This document shows positions 9,289-18,103 of a stretch of 64,000 bases of DNA, in pieces. The position numbers and the translations under genes were made by a program. Below the pieces are notes generated by a model. It was given only the letters and a program-made list of their open reading frames with translations. It was not told where the DNA came from and did no database searches. The DNA comes from Actinopolymorpha singaporensis (GTDB lineage: Bacteria > Actinomycetota > Actinomycetes > Propionibacteriales > Actinopolymorphaceae), in contig NZ_LT629732.1 of NCBI RefSeq assembly GCF_900104745.1, forward strand, positions 2,591,981-2,655,980, in the 5' to 3' direction. Numbering within the stretch: position 1 is the stretch's first letter; each line of letters begins with the position of its first letter.

Positions 9289-9765
9289 TCAGGGGACGCT
9301 TGACGGGAGGGGTGCGGGCGGCGCCGGCGAGACGATTCGTTCCAGCATGTCTGCAAGGTGAGCTACGGGGAGCCGGCCGTCCAGTTCGAGGGTCGCACCG
9401 GTGCGGAGAAGCGGCTCCACCTCCTCGACGTACTGCCGAATCTGCTCCTGCTGCCGCAGAGATTTGCCGTACGGGTTGTTCGAACGTCGCCGTACCCGGT
9501 CGAGCAGCACCTCGAGCGGAGCGGTGAGCAACACGATGTGTTCGAACCGGTCGTAGAAGTGCCGTTGGTTGGCGACGGTGCCGGAGACGACGACTTGGTG
9601 GTGCGCGGCGAGCAGGCCGGCCATCCGCGGCTCGTCCCAGTTGCCGTCGGAGAGGACCCACCCGTCGTAGTCGGTGTCGACGGTCAGCACACCGCGGCGC
9701 CGTAGCTCCTCGAGAACTGTGGACTTGCCGGCCCCGGACATGCCAGTGACGAGTACGCGCGCCAT
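9289..9765 (-). CDS. Small P-loop kinase/AAA-family ATPase
   Basis: The 158-residue protein starts at ATG 9765 with MARVLVTGMSGAGKST, a Walker A loop at residues 8-16. The overall plan resembles shikimate/adenylate-type kinases: P-loop, VDTDYDGW (substrate-side acidic segment), VVVSGTVANQRHFYDRF, then a lid-like arginine-rich stretch DRVRRRSNNPYGK and a C-terminal helix. The reaction is not known; small-molecule phosphorylation is likely. There is no ribosome site, but a TACGGT box sits 7 nt upstream of the ATG, which supports this start and a leaderless transcript. The longer frame to 10017 has no such support. It is divergent from the heparinase-like gene. Confidence 0.75.
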   Translation of the reverse strand: MARVLVTGMSGAGKSTVLEELRRRGVLTVDTDYDGWVLSDGNWDEPRMAGLLAAHHQVVVSGTVANQRHFYDRFEHIVLLTAPLEVLLDRVRRRSNNPYGKSLRQQEQIRQYVEEVEPLLRTGATLELDGRLPVAHLADMLERIVSPAPPAPLPSSVP

Positions 9766-9772
9766 GGCAGGC

Positions 9773-9778
9773 ACCGTA
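9773..9778 (-). promoter_or_regulatory. -10 box TACGGT of leaderless kinase gene
   Basis: TACGGT on the minus strand ends 7 nt before the ATG at 9765, the spacing expected when transcription starts at or next to the first base of the start codon. There is no Shine-Dalgarno sequence between them. Confidence 0.5.
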
Positions 9779-9980
9779 ACGGTCCCGTCTGCCGGGCGGG
9801 CTGACGTCGGAGCAACGGTCTCCCTGGACTGCGCCTGACGGAGGGTCGGTTCGCGCCGGTTCAGCGGGCCGCTGCACCTGATTTCCGGAGCTGGGTGGGT
9901 ACTGGACGGATCGCCGCTTCGTCGGCATCGTCGTGGTGGCGGATGGAATCGAGTCCACACCAGCCAGCCAGGAGGTCCTT

Positions 9981-11939
9981 GTGCAGCAGTCGCCGTCTCC
10001 TCGACCGCACCGCCCAAGCAGTGCGACGCCGAACTCTCTGGCGGGCTTCAACGACACGGACTTTCTTGGCAAGGTCCTTCCCGCTTCGGGGCAGTGGCAC
10101 CCCGTACCTGACGTGTCCGATCGCGCCTTCTGGAACGCGGTGGACTCGTCGACCCGTGAAGCCATCCTGCGGCGGGCGGAGGAGTTCCGTGCGCGGGAAT
10201 GGCCGGTGTTGACGGCCCGTGGATGGCGGGACTTCGTCGAGACCGGCAACCGGACGAGGTATGAGGACCGCTACTTCGCCCGGCGCCGGCGTACGGTCGC
10301 ATCCGCCCTCGCGGCCTGCCTCACCGACGACCCCGGATGGCACGACGACGTGCTCGACGGCGTGTGGCTGATGCTGGAGGAAACCACGTGGTGCGTGCCC
10401 GCGCACGACTTCTCCGCAAGGGAGCAAGGGCCCCGGCTGCCCGACCCGGATCGTCCGTTCCTGGACCTGTTCGCGGCCGAGACCGGCGCGCTGCTGGCCT
10501 GGACGCTGCACGTTCTCGGTGCCCGGCTGGACGAGCGGTCACCGCTGGTCGGGCGCCGCATCGTGGAGGAGGTGCGCCGGCGGATTCTGGTGCCTCAGCG
10601 TACGGATGACACGTGGTCGTGGTTCGGGCGTTCGGGCCCGGTGAACAACTGGAACCCATGGATCAACTCCAACGTGCTCACGTGTTCGCTGCTCCTGGAC
10701 AAGGACCGCGATGACCTCGTGACGACCGTGAGCCGCGTACTGGAGGGCCTCGACGTCTTCGTGTCCGGCTATCCGGACGACGGTGGGTGCGACGAAGGGC
10801 AGATGTACTGGTGGCGTGCGGGCGCCTCACTGTCGGAGTGCCTGGAGCAGTTGTACGACGCGACCGGCGGCGCACTCGACGGATACGCCGTGCCCAAGGT
10901 TCACGAGATCGCGCGGTACCCGCACCGCGTCCACATCGCCGACGACTGGTACGTCAACGTCGGTGACGGACCGGCGCGCACCGAAGCAGCGGACACCGTC
11001 GAGCCACACGTCCTCTACCGGTTCGGGCGTCGTGTCGGCGACGACGAGGCGGCGGCCCATGCGCGGTACATGCGTGGCGACGGCGCGGTCACGCTGCCGC
11101 GGCTCAGCCTCGGCCGTTCCCTGTTCGCGCTGGCCGATCGCGACTGGTCGGAAGCTGCACCGTCACCTGCGCCGCTGGTCGCGCAGGCGTGGTGGCCGCA
11201 GACCCAGTTGCTCACCGCGCGGGAGACCGGCGGGCGGGCCGAGGGTCTGTTCGTGTCGGTGAAGGGCGGGCACAACGGCGAAAGTCACAACCACAACGAT
11301 GTCGGCACCGTCCTGGTCGCGGTCGACGGGCATCCGGCCCTGGTCGACGCCGGCGTCGCGCAGTACACCCGCCAGCACTTCGGCCCACGGCGGTACGAGA
11401 TCTGGACGATGCGCAGCGACTACCACAACGTCCCGAACGTCGACGGACACGAGCAACTGCCTGGCAGTGAGTTCCGTGCCCGCGACGTGACCGCCGATCT
11501 CGGGCCCGAACGGATCGACGTACGGCTCGACCTCGCCGGTGCCTATCCGAAGGACGCCGGGCTGGTCCACTGGTGGCGGCGGGTGAGGTTCGAACGCGGG
11601 GAACCCGCGCACGTTCGCTGGCACGACGAGTGGGAGCTCGACCACGAACCGAACTCGATAACGCTGCACCTGATCACGTCGGCCGAGCCCGCGCTGGGCG
11701 GGGAGACCGAGGGGAGCGGAAGCACTGGCACCATCCGCGTGCCGACGCCGGGTCGCGCGTTGCGGATCGCGTACGACGCGAGTGCCTTCCCCTCCCCGGT
11801 CGTGGAGAGGATCGATCTCGACGACCGTCGGCTGAGCGGCGTGTGGGGTCCCGCGTTGTGGCGGATCGCGCTGAGCCCCGATCGGCCCGGCAGGCGTGGC
11901 GAGTGGACCCTCGACCTGCGTGCCGAGCCGGGCGCCTGA
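9981..11939 (+). CDS. Heparinase II/III family protein
   Basis: GTG 9981 was chosen because AGGAGG lies 5 nt upstream; an earlier in-frame GTG (9933) has no ribosome site. The 652-residue protein has an N-terminal alpha/alpha-toroid half (about 30-400, with WSWFGRSGPVNNWNPWINSN) and a C-terminal beta-sandwich with the heparinase II/III signature GGHNGESHNHNDVG and HPALVDAGVAQYT (about 430-460). Family enzymes are polysaccharide lyases that cleave uronate-containing glycans by beta-elimination. No signal peptide is visible, so it probably acts inside the cell on imported oligosaccharides. The downstream binding-protein and dehydrogenase cluster fits uronate-type catabolism. The precise substrate is not known. 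Confidence 0.85.
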   Translation: MQQSPSPRPHRPSSATPNSLAGFNDTDFLGKVLPASGQWHPVPDVSDRAFWNAVDSSTREAILRRAEEFRAREWPVLTARGWRDFVETGNRTRYEDRYFARRRRTVASALAACLTDDPGWHDDVLDGVWLMLEETTWCVPAHDFSAREQGPRLPDPDRPFLDLFAAETGALLAWTLHVLGARLDERSPLVGRRIVEEVRRRILVPQRTDDTWSWFGRSGPVNNWNPWINSNVLTCSLLLDKDRDDLVTTVSRVLEGLDVFVSGYPDDGGCDEGQMYWWRAGASLSECLEQLYDATGGALDGYAVPKVHEIARYPHRVHIADDWYVNVGDGPARTEAADTVEPHVLYRFGRRVGDDEAAAHARYMRGDGAVTLPRLSLGRSLFALADRDWSEAAPSPAPLVAQAWWPQTQLLTARETGGRAEGLFVSVKGGHNGESHNHNDVGTVLVAVDGHPALVDAGVAQYTRQHFGPRRYEIWTMRSDYHNVPNVDGHEQLPGSEFRARDVTADLGPERIDVRLDLAGAYPKDAGLVHWWRRVRFERGEPAHVRWHDEWELDHEPNSITLHLITSAEPALGGETEGSGSTGTIRVPTPGRALRIAYDASAFPSPVVERIDLDDRRLSGVWGPALWRIALSPDRPGRRGEWTLDLRAEPGA

Positions 11940-11958
11940 CTGTCGGGTGCTACGGCGT

Positions 11959-11983
11959 CCGGAGCGAACTCACTCGACTCCGG
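11959..11983. terminator. Hairpin between convergent genes
   Basis: CCGGAG and CTCCGG form a 6-bp stem with a 13-nt loop that can pair 3 bp further. It lies just after the heparinase-like stop (11939) and overlaps the DUF1330 stop (11970), so it could end both transcripts. There is no U-tract. Confidence 0.4.
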
Positions 11984-12260
11984 GAACCAACCGGATCTCG
12001 CGGACCACGCCGCCGTCCAGCGCCGCCAGTGCCTTCTGGTACGCCGGGCTGTCGTGCGCGGCCTCGGCGGCCTCCATCGAGTCGAACCGGATCACCACGG
12101 TCCGGGTCTCCTCACCGGCCTCGTAGACCTTCGCGGGAAGGCCACGGGCGACGAAGGTGCCACCGGCCTCGGTGAGCGCGGGTCCGGCCAGCTCGGCGTA
12201 GGCCGCGAGCTTGTCCTCGTCGAGGATCTCCCGGTAGATGCTGATCCAGTACGCAGTCAT
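11970..12260 (-). CDS. DUF1330 family protein
   Basis: The 96-residue protein begins MTAYWISIYREI and carries the DUF1330 ferredoxin-like pattern: KLAAYAELAGPALTEAGGTFVARG, then RTVVIRFDSMEAAEAAHDSPAYQKA. Members are small dimeric alpha-beta-barrel proteins with no proven general function; the fold is shared with EthD and antibiotic monooxygenases. ATG 12260 is the usual family start; an ATG three codons earlier (12269) is possible. No clear ribosome site is visible. It is convergent with the heparinase-like gene. Confidence 0.82.
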   Translation of the reverse strand: MTAYWISIYREILDEDKLAAYAELAGPALTEAGGTFVARGLPAKVYEAGEETRTVVIRFDSMEAAEAAHDSPAYQKALAALDGGVVREIRLVPGVE

Positions 12261-12565
12261 GCGGGCCATTGTGTCGCGGCGGCCCAGGGCGGCTCGCAGG
12301 GAGGTCGACCTACCGGTCAGCCGGTCAGTCGGCCGCCGTCGCCTCGACGTAGTAGGCAGTCGAACAGCGGCCGCAACGCCGACGTCTTGTCCTCGGGAAA
12401 ATTCCTGGGAGAACACGACTTCGTCATCAGAGCCGAAACCGACAAGCTCACGTACCACTGCCATTTCCACCGCCTCGCGATCGTCTGGACGTGCCCGGAT
12501 TGGTCCGAGTCCGCCGGTCGCGATTGGTCTGCTCGTCGGCGCCAGACCTCCTTACGGTGAAGCGC
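12261..12565. other. Gene-free divergent intergenic region (305 bp)
   Basis: This lies between the DUF1330 gene (minus) and the aldo/keto reductase gene (plus). No coding frame with family resemblance and no clear terminator was seen. The only recognisable element is the TACGGT box at 12553-12558 next to the reductase start. The base composition resembles the surroundings. Confidence 0.4.
12553..12558 (+). promoter_or_regulatory. -10 box TACGGT of leaderless aldo/keto reductase gene
   Basis: TACGGT ends 7 nt before ATG 12566 and no ribosome site lies between, the arrangement of a leaderless mRNA. It supports the ATG over the GTG at 12557, which would lie inside the box. Confidence 0.5.
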
Positions 12566-13543
12566 ATGGAGTACAGAAACGTGGGCGGAGTGGACGTCAG
12601 CCAGCTCTGCCTGGGCGCGATGATGTTCGGAACCAGGGTCGACGAGCGGACGTCGTTCGACATCCTCGACCGGTTCGTGGAGGCCGGCGGCACCTTCCTC
12701 GACACGGCGAACTGCTATCAGTTCTGGGAGGGGGACGGGCAGGGGCACGAGAGCGAGGAACTGCTCGGCCGGTGGCTGCGCAGTCGTGGCCTGGCCTCGG
12801 GCGAGGGGCGGGATCGGATCGTGGTCGCCACGAAGGTGGGCGCCCGGCCGATCACCGGGCCCGGTCGCGGCGACTTCCCGGAGAACCGCGAGGGGCTGTC
12901 CGCCGAGATCATCCGCGAGCAGATCGAGGTGAGCCTGCGCCGACTCGGCCTGGAGCACGTCGACCTGTACTACTCACACCACGAGGACCGGTCCGTGCCG
13001 CTCGAGGAGGCGGTGGGGGCGTTCGGCGAGATCGTCCAAGCCGGCAAGGCAAGAGCACTCGGGGTCAGCAACGAGCCGGCCTGGCGGGTGGAGCGTGCAC
13101 GCCAGATCGCTTCCCACAAAGGTCTTCCGTCCTACACGTACGTCCAGCAGAGGCACACCTATCTCCAACCGAAGCCGGGCTTCCACGACGAGTTCATGCC
13201 GATCCTCGGTGAGGAACTACTCGACTACGTGCGGTCCGAGCCCGAGCTGACGCTGGTCGCCTACTCGCCGCTGCTGTCCGGCGCCTACAGCGGCCGAGCG
13301 GACCGGCCGATCCCGTTGCCGTACGCCCATCCGGGGAGCGCCGGTCGGTTGGCGGCGCTGGAGGACGTCGCCACCGAACTCGGTGCGACGCCCAACCAGG
13401 TGGTGCTGGCCTGGATGCTCGCCGGTACGCCGTCGATCCTTCCGTTGTTCAGCGCCAGTTCCGTCGTCCAGTTGGAGGAGTCGTTGGGGGCACTGGAGTT
13501 GAAGCTGTCCGAGGAGCAACGGGCTCGCCTCGACCAGGCCTGA
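12566..13543 (+). CDS. Aldo/keto reductase
   Basis: The 325-residue TIM-barrel oxidoreductase starts MEYRNVGGVDVSQLCLGAMMFG, a standard AKR opening. Catalytic residues are placed as expected: Asp and Tyr in FLDTANCYQFW, Lys in VVATKVGARP and His in LYYSHHEDRSVP. NADPH-side motifs follow (ALGVSNEPAW, LVAYSPLLSGAY, and a C-terminal SSVVQLEESLGALELKLS). It probably reduces or oxidises sugars or small aldehydes using NADP(H). The start at ATG 12566 is preceded by a TACGGT box rather than a ribosome site. It is convergent, 5 bp from the universal stress gene. Confidence 0.88.
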   Translation: MEYRNVGGVDVSQLCLGAMMFGTRVDERTSFDILDRFVEAGGTFLDTANCYQFWEGDGQGHESEELLGRWLRSRGLASGEGRDRIVVATKVGARPITGPGRGDFPENREGLSAEIIREQIEVSLRRLGLEHVDLYYSHHEDRSVPLEEAVGAFGEIVQAGKARALGVSNEPAWRVERARQIASHKGLPSYTYVQQRHTYLQPKPGFHDEFMPILGEELLDYVRSEPELTLVAYSPLLSGAYSGRADRPIPLPYAHPGSAGRLAALEDVATELGATPNQVVLAWMLAGTPSILPLFSASSVVQLEESLGALELKLSEEQRARLDQA

Positions 13544-13548
13544 CCGCC

Positions 13549-13992
13549 TCAGTCGTCGGCTCGGACGATCACCACCGGGCAGTACGCGTGCATGGCCACG
13601 CGCTGACTGACCGATCCGAGCAACGTGCCGGCGACTCCACCGTGGCCGCGGGAGCCGACCACCACCAGCAGGGCACCTCGGGACGCCTCGATCAGGGCAG
13701 CCGCCGGGTGCGCCATGACCGCCTTCGTCTCCAGTTCGACCGGGCTGTCGGCGCCCACCCGGCCGGCTGCCGCGTCGAGGATCGACCGAGCCTCGGCCTC
13801 GAACTCCTCGTCCGCGTAGACGAAGAAGGGTGGTGCGACCCTGGTGACCGGCTCCCAGGCACAGATGACCTCCACTCGGGCCCCGTGCGCACGCGCCTCA
13901 CCGGCCGCCCACTTCAGGGCGCGTTCCGAGCACGGTGATCCGTCGAACCCGACGACGATCCGCGAAGCCTCGGTGTCGGTTCGAGAGGTCAT
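13549..13992 (-). CDS. Universal stress protein (UspA family)
   Basis: The 147-residue protein has the Usp fold: IVVGFDGSPCSERALKWA at the N-terminus and the ATP-binding loop GSRGHGGVAGTLLGSVSQ near the end, which fits the G-2X-G-9X-G(S/T) pattern of ATP-binding members. The ATG at 13992 was chosen because homology starts immediately after it; the longer frame to 14508 is unsupported. It likely acts as an ATP-binding cytoplasmic stress protein. It is divergent from the first family-5 binding-protein gene. Confidence 0.9.
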   Translation of the reverse strand: MTSRTDTEASRIVVGFDGSPCSERALKWAAGEARAHGARVEVICAWEPVTRVAPPFFVYADEEFEAEARSILDAAAGRVGADSPVELETKAVMAHPAAALIEASRGALLVVVGSRGHGGVAGTLLGSVSQRVAMHAYCPVVIVRADD

Positions 13993-14106
13993 GTCGGGCT
14001 CATTCCCGCACACGTCGGACACCAATCCGGGGCGTTCCGGCCTCCGACGAACCTGCCGAAAACCCCCACCGAAACGACCGTCTTTGCCCATCTTCGTCCG
14101 GTTTGG

Positions 14107-14135
14107 TTGACATCCGGTCCGGCCCTGATCAGGCT
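14107..14135 (+). promoter_or_regulatory. Putative sigma-A promoter of binding-protein gene
   Basis: A perfect TTGACA (14107-14112) is followed after 17 bp by CAGGCT (14130-14135), which keeps A at position 2 and T at position 6. Transcription would begin about 40 bp before ATG 14186. Confidence 0.4.
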
Positions 14136-14185
14136 GTGGCGATCCGAAGTGCTGCCGCGGACCCGATGACGGGGGCTGGACACCA

Positions 14186-16162
14186 ATGGGAGACCGGCGA
14201 CGACACCTCACGAGGCGAGACCTGCTGCTGTCCACCGGAGGTGCCGCGCTCGCCGCGACCTCGTTGGTCGGCTGTGACCTGTTGAGCACCGACCCGACCA
14301 GCCGGTCCAAGGGAAAACCCTCCGGCGTGAAGGGGAAGGAGGCGCCCAGCCTGGCCGCACAGGTGAAGGCAGGCAGGCTGCCGGCCGTCAAGGACCGGTT
14401 GCCCGCACGTCCGCTCGTCCTCAGGCCGGCCCACGAGACCGGCTCGTACGGCGGAACGTGGAAGACGTTCATCCAGGGCATCGACGGCTCGTCGGTGTAT
14501 GAGAACATCGGCTACGACCCACTCGTTCGCTGGGCACCGGACTTCTCCGGAGTGATCCCGAACATCGTGTCGTGGGAGGTCGATGCGGACGGGCGGGATT
14601 ACGTCTTCCATCTGCGCAGGGGAATGCGGTGGTCGGACGGCAGGCCCTTCACCGCCGACGACATCGCGTTCGCCTTCGAGGACGTGCTCTCCAACGAGGA
14701 ACTCTTCCCGGTCTTCCCGGAGTGGCTGGCCCCGGGCGGGAAGCCCGCCCGCTTCACCAAGGTGGACGACATCACCTGCCGGTTCTCCTTCGCCGAACCG
14801 CACGCGTTCTTCCTCGAACGCCTGGCAAGCCCCGAAGGCAACATCCTCGCCGCGTCTCCCAAGCACTACCTGAAGACGTTCCACAAGAAGTACAACCCGG
14901 ACCTGGACAAGCTCGTCAGGCAGGCGAAGCTCACCGACTGGAACCAGCTGTACTTCGGCAAGGGAGGTGACGGCACGTCCGGTCTGGCCATCTGGCAGAA
15001 CCCCGACCTGCCCGTCCTGTTGCCGTGGGTCGTCGCGACACCGTTGACCAAGGACCGGCTGGTCGCGAAGCGCAATCCGTACTACTGGAAGACCGATCCC
15101 GACGGCAGCCAGCTGCCGTACCTGGACGAGGTGGTCGTCGAGGTCGTCACCAGCCCGGAGACGGCGGTGCTGAAGGTGAGCAACGGAGAGTACACGCTTC
15201 CGTCCACCGACATCCTCACCCCGTCCAACAAACCGGTCTTCGCGCGGAGCACCGACAAGGGTGACTACCGGTTGATCAACCAGATGACCTCCGACATCAA
15301 CAACGGAGTGGTCTGCCTCAACCTCACCCACAAGGATCCGGTGACCCGGAAGCTCTTCCAGAACAAGGACTTCCGGATCGGTCTGTCGTACGCCATCAAT
15401 CGTGCGGAGCTGATCAAGGCCGTTCACCAGCGACAGGGAAAGCCCTACCAGTCCGCGCCCCGGCCGGAGTCGGACTTCTACGACGAGAAGATGGCCACGC
15501 AGTACACGAAGTACGACGTCGCGGAGGCGAACCGCCGCCTCGACAGCGCCGGGCTCACCCGGCGGGACAGCGCCGGTTGGCGGCTTCGCCCGGACGGGCG
15601 ACGGGTCGCGTTCACGGTGGAGTTGCCGACCGGGTTCGATCCCACGTATCCGGCCACCGCCGAACTGGTGCAGAACTACTGGAAGGCGGTCGGTGTCCAG
15701 TTGCGGGTCCAGGCGCAGGGCGGACCGCTGTTCTGGAAACGTCTCTTCGCCAACGAACACGACGCGGTGCTCTACAGCGCGGAGAACGGCCTGTGCGACG
15801 CGATTCTCGACCCGGGATGGTTCTTTCCGATCGGTGGCCGCTGCTACTACGCGCGTCAGTGGGCCGACTGGTACGCGACCGGGGGCAGGAGCGGTGAGAA
15901 GCCGCCGGCCGCGCCGCACCGTCAGATGGAGTTGTACGACACCATCAAGGTCACCATGGACGAGAAGAAACGCCGGCGGCTCTTCGCAGAGGTCCTGCGC
16001 ATCTCCGCGGAGGAGTTCTACACGATCGGCACGGTCCTGATCGCCGGCCGCTACTCGATCGTGCAGAACAAGATCCGTAACGTCCCCGATCCCATCCCGG
16101 AAGGCTCGCTCTACCCGGACCCCGCGCCGGCCGGCCCGGAGCAGTTCTACCTCCGCACCTGA
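14186..16162 (+). CDS. Family-5 ABC solute-binding lipoprotein, TAT-type signal
   Basis: The 658-residue SBP_bac_5 protein starts MGDRRRHLTRRDLLLS. The twin arginines (R10-R11) and the lipobox LVGC (Cys30) suggest twin-arginine export and lipid anchoring. Family blocks include LVRWAPDFSG, FHLRRGMRWSDGRPFTADDI, KRNPYYWKTDPDG and FRIGLSYAINRAELI. It is longer than typical dipeptide-binding proteins (about 530 residues). The pattern resembles binding proteins used for oligosaccharides as well as peptides. No permease or ATPase gene is near, so it must share a transporter or serve as a sensor. A close paralogue sits at 19074. The ligand is unknown; the neighbours suggest a sugar acid or oligosaccharide. 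Confidence 0.88.
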   Translation: MGDRRRHLTRRDLLLSTGGAALAATSLVGCDLLSTDPTSRSKGKPSGVKGKEAPSLAAQVKAGRLPAVKDRLPARPLVLRPAHETGSYGGTWKTFIQGIDGSSVYENIGYDPLVRWAPDFSGVIPNIVSWEVDADGRDYVFHLRRGMRWSDGRPFTADDIAFAFEDVLSNEELFPVFPEWLAPGGKPARFTKVDDITCRFSFAEPHAFFLERLASPEGNILAASPKHYLKTFHKKYNPDLDKLVRQAKLTDWNQLYFGKGGDGTSGLAIWQNPDLPVLLPWVVATPLTKDRLVAKRNPYYWKTDPDGSQLPYLDEVVVEVVTSPETAVLKVSNGEYTLPSTDILTPSNKPVFARSTDKGDYRLINQMTSDINNGVVCLNLTHKDPVTRKLFQNKDFRIGLSYAINRAELIKAVHQRQGKPYQSAPRPESDFYDEKMATQYTKYDVAEANRRLDSAGLTRRDSAGWRLRPDGRRVAFTVELPTGFDPTYPATAELVQNYWKAVGVQLRVQAQGGPLFWKRLFANEHDAVLYSAENGLCDAILDPGWFFPIGGRCYYARQWADWYATGGRSGEKPPAAPHRQMELYDTIKVTMDEKKRRRLFAEVLRISAEEFYTIGTVLIAGRYSIVQNKIRNVPDPIPEGSLYPDPAPAGPEQFYLRT

Positions 16163-16302
16163 CGTCACGCTCACTCACGTCGTTGCCCATGGGCCGGGTC
16201 GGTACAAGTCCCACAGCGTCTCGCAGGAGCAGGTACGGTTCCTGTTCGCGACGGCACCGTCCTGTCCGTCCGCCGGCACGCACGACGAGAAGGAGGTGGC
16301 CG

Positions 16303-17406
16303 ATGAGCCGCCCGGTCAACGTCGGATTCATCGGTTGCGGCAGCGTGATGAACGGGCCGTACATGAGTCTGGCCCGTGAGCTGCGAGAGCGCGGCCGCAT
16401 CCGCACGGTCGCCGCGTGCGACGTCGACCCCGATCGGGCCCGGGCGACGGGGGAACGGCACGACATCCCGTGGGTCAGCACCGACCCGCAGCAGATCATC
16501 GACTCCCCGGACGTCGACGCCGTACTCGTCCTCACCTCGATGCCCGAGCACGGGCCGCTGGCGCTGGCTGCACTGGAGGCCGGCAAGCATGTTCTGGTCG
16601 AGAAGCCCATGAGCGTGACACTCGACGAGGCCGCGAAGCTGGTCGAGGCCGCCAAGGAGAGTGCCGGTCACCTGGTCTGCGCCCCGTCGGTGATCCTGAG
16701 CCCCACCTACCAGGACATGTGGCGGCACATCACCCGCGGCGACATCGGCCGGGTGCACCTCGCCCGGGCACGCTACGGATGGGCGGGTCCCTGGTGGGGG
16801 CAGTGGTTCTACCGCTCCGGTGGCGGTCCGCTGTTCGACCTCGGCGTCTACAACGTCACGTCGCTGACGGGGTGGCTCGGCCCGGTGCGGCGGGTGGCCG
16901 CGATGGCGGGCACGGCGACGCCGGAGCGGGTGGTCGACGACGAGCTCATCAAGGTCGAGGTCGAGGACAACTTCCAGATCCTGCTCGACTTCGGCGACGC
17001 GACGTTCGCCTCCATCACCACAGGATTCTCGATGCAGGCGTACCGCGGACCCGCGATCGAGGTCTACGGCAGCAAGGGAACCGTCCAGATGATGGGCGAC
17101 GACTGGGCGCCCGCGGGATACGAGCTGTGGCAGAACGACGTCGGGGCCTGGAAGATCCACGGGGACCGCGACCCGCGCTGGCCCTGGACGGACGGTCTTC
17201 GGCACCTCGTCGACTGCATCGACAACGACGTCGCACCGTCGATCACGCCTGAGCACGCGTACCACGCGCTGGAGGTCATGATCAGGGCCATCGACGCCGG
17301 CCGGGACGGGCAGACGAGGACGATCGAGAGCATCTTCACCCCGCCGACGTTCGACACCGGCGACGACCGGCAGGACGCCCACCTGGTGCACGCTCCGGAA
17401 CGGTAG
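16303..17406 (+). CDS. Gfo/Idh/MocA family oxidoreductase
   Basis: ATG 16303 follows AAGGAGG and gives 367 residues. The NAD(P)-binding Rossmann fold begins VNVGFIGCGSVMNG (residues 5-16), with CDVDPDRA after strand 2 and the catalytic EKP motif in HVLVEKPMSVT (about residue 98). The C-terminal alpha/beta domain has GGPLFDLGVYNV, which contains the usual substrate-binding Asp, and IEVYGSKGTVQMMG. Enzymes of this family oxidise or reduce hydroxyls of sugars, inositols and sugar acids. It lies downstream of a binding lipoprotein with a 140-bp gap and is followed by a terminator-like hairpin overlapping its stop. Confidence 0.9.
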   Translation: MSRPVNVGFIGCGSVMNGPYMSLARELRERGRIRTVAACDVDPDRARATGERHDIPWVSTDPQQIIDSPDVDAVLVLTSMPEHGPLALAALEAGKHVLVEKPMSVTLDEAAKLVEAAKESAGHLVCAPSVILSPTYQDMWRHITRGDIGRVHLARARYGWAGPWWGQWFYRSGGGPLFDLGVYNVTSLTGWLGPVRRVAAMAGTATPERVVDDELIKVEVEDNFQILLDFGDATFASITTGFSMQAYRGPAIEVYGSKGTVQMMGDDWAPAGYELWQNDVGAWKIHGDRDPRWPWTDGLRHLVDCIDNDVAPSITPEHAYHALEVMIRAIDAGRDGQTRTIESIFTPPTFDTGDDRQDAHLVHAPER

Positions 17407-17431
17407 GCGCCGAAAACCGGTGCCCCTACCG
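17401..17431 (+). terminator. Rho-independent-like hairpin after Gfo/Idh/MocA gene
   Basis: CGGTA pairs with TACCG, and inside it GGCGCC pairs with GGTGCC (one G-U), leaving a GAAAACC loop and a two-base bulge. The stem begins in the last sense codon and includes the stop. There is no U-run, as is common in GC-rich actinobacteria. Confidence 0.55.
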
Positions 17432-17510
17432 CGATGACTTCCTGGCCGCATTCGGGTCTACGTCCTCGACACGAACCACTTGTGTCGCCCTCCCCGGAAG
17501 GAAGCAGCCG

Positions 17511-18065
17511 ATGACCGCACTGGTCCTGAAGATGTCTGTCTCGCTCGACGGTTACGTGGCCCCCGAGGACGGGAGCCCGGACTGGATCGCGGCCGGAGGA
17601 TCCGACGACGCCCTCGACTGGACCGTCGAGACCGTGAGCAACGCCTGCGCGCACCTCATGGGTGCCACCTCCTACGCGGTGATGGCCGCCCACTGGCCCG
17701 GCGACTCCGGGCCGTTCGCCAAGCCGATGAACGAGATCCCGAAGGTCGTGTTCTCGAACACGCTCACATCCGCCGACTGGGACCGGACGACGATCTCCGC
17801 CGGAGAACTGGGGGAGTCCGTCAGGCGGCTCAAGGAGGAGCGCTCCGGGGGATATCTGCTCGCCCACGGCGGGGCGCGGTTCGCGCGGTCGCTGGTGGCG
17901 TCCGGTCTGATCGACGAGTACCGCCTTCTCGTCCACCCGGTGGTTCTGGGCGCGGGCGAGCGGCTCTTCCTCTCCCCGCTCACCGTCGAGCCGTCCAAAA
18001 CCACCGTCTTCAGCGGCGGAGCCGTCGCGCACGTCTTTCGCGGCAACCACCCGCAGGCAGGCTGA
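17511..18065 (+). CDS. RibD C-terminal/dihydrofolate reductase-like protein
   Basis: The 184-residue protein has the actinobacterial RibD_C/DHFR-like pattern: MTALVLKMSVSLDGYVA, then LMGATSYAVMAAHWP, KVVFSNTL, and GGYLLAHGGARFARSLVASGLIDEYRLLVHPVVLGAGERLF. GAxxY and HGGxxFAxSL surround the NADPH site in the family. Members are NADPH-dependent reductases of unknown substrate, distinct from true folate enzymes. A GGAAGG ribosome site precedes the ATG. The gene follows a terminator-like hairpin and is convergent with the PhyH-type gene. Confidence 0.87.
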   Translation: MTALVLKMSVSLDGYVAPEDGSPDWIAAGGSDDALDWTVETVSNACAHLMGATSYAVMAAHWPGDSGPFAKPMNEIPKVVFSNTLTSADWDRTTISAGELGESVRRLKEERSGGYLLAHGGARFARSLVASGLIDEYRLLVHPVVLGAGERLFLSPLTVEPSKTTVFSGGAVAHVFRGNHPQAG

Positions 18066-18103
18066 TCGCCTACCGGCGGTGCGCCGGCGCCGCACCGTGC
18101 CGG

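Noticed and set aside
14129-16174. 681-codon minus-strand frame opposite the first binding lipoprotein
   Set aside because: Shadow frame; the plus strand carries clear SBP_bac_5 motifs and a lipoprotein leader.
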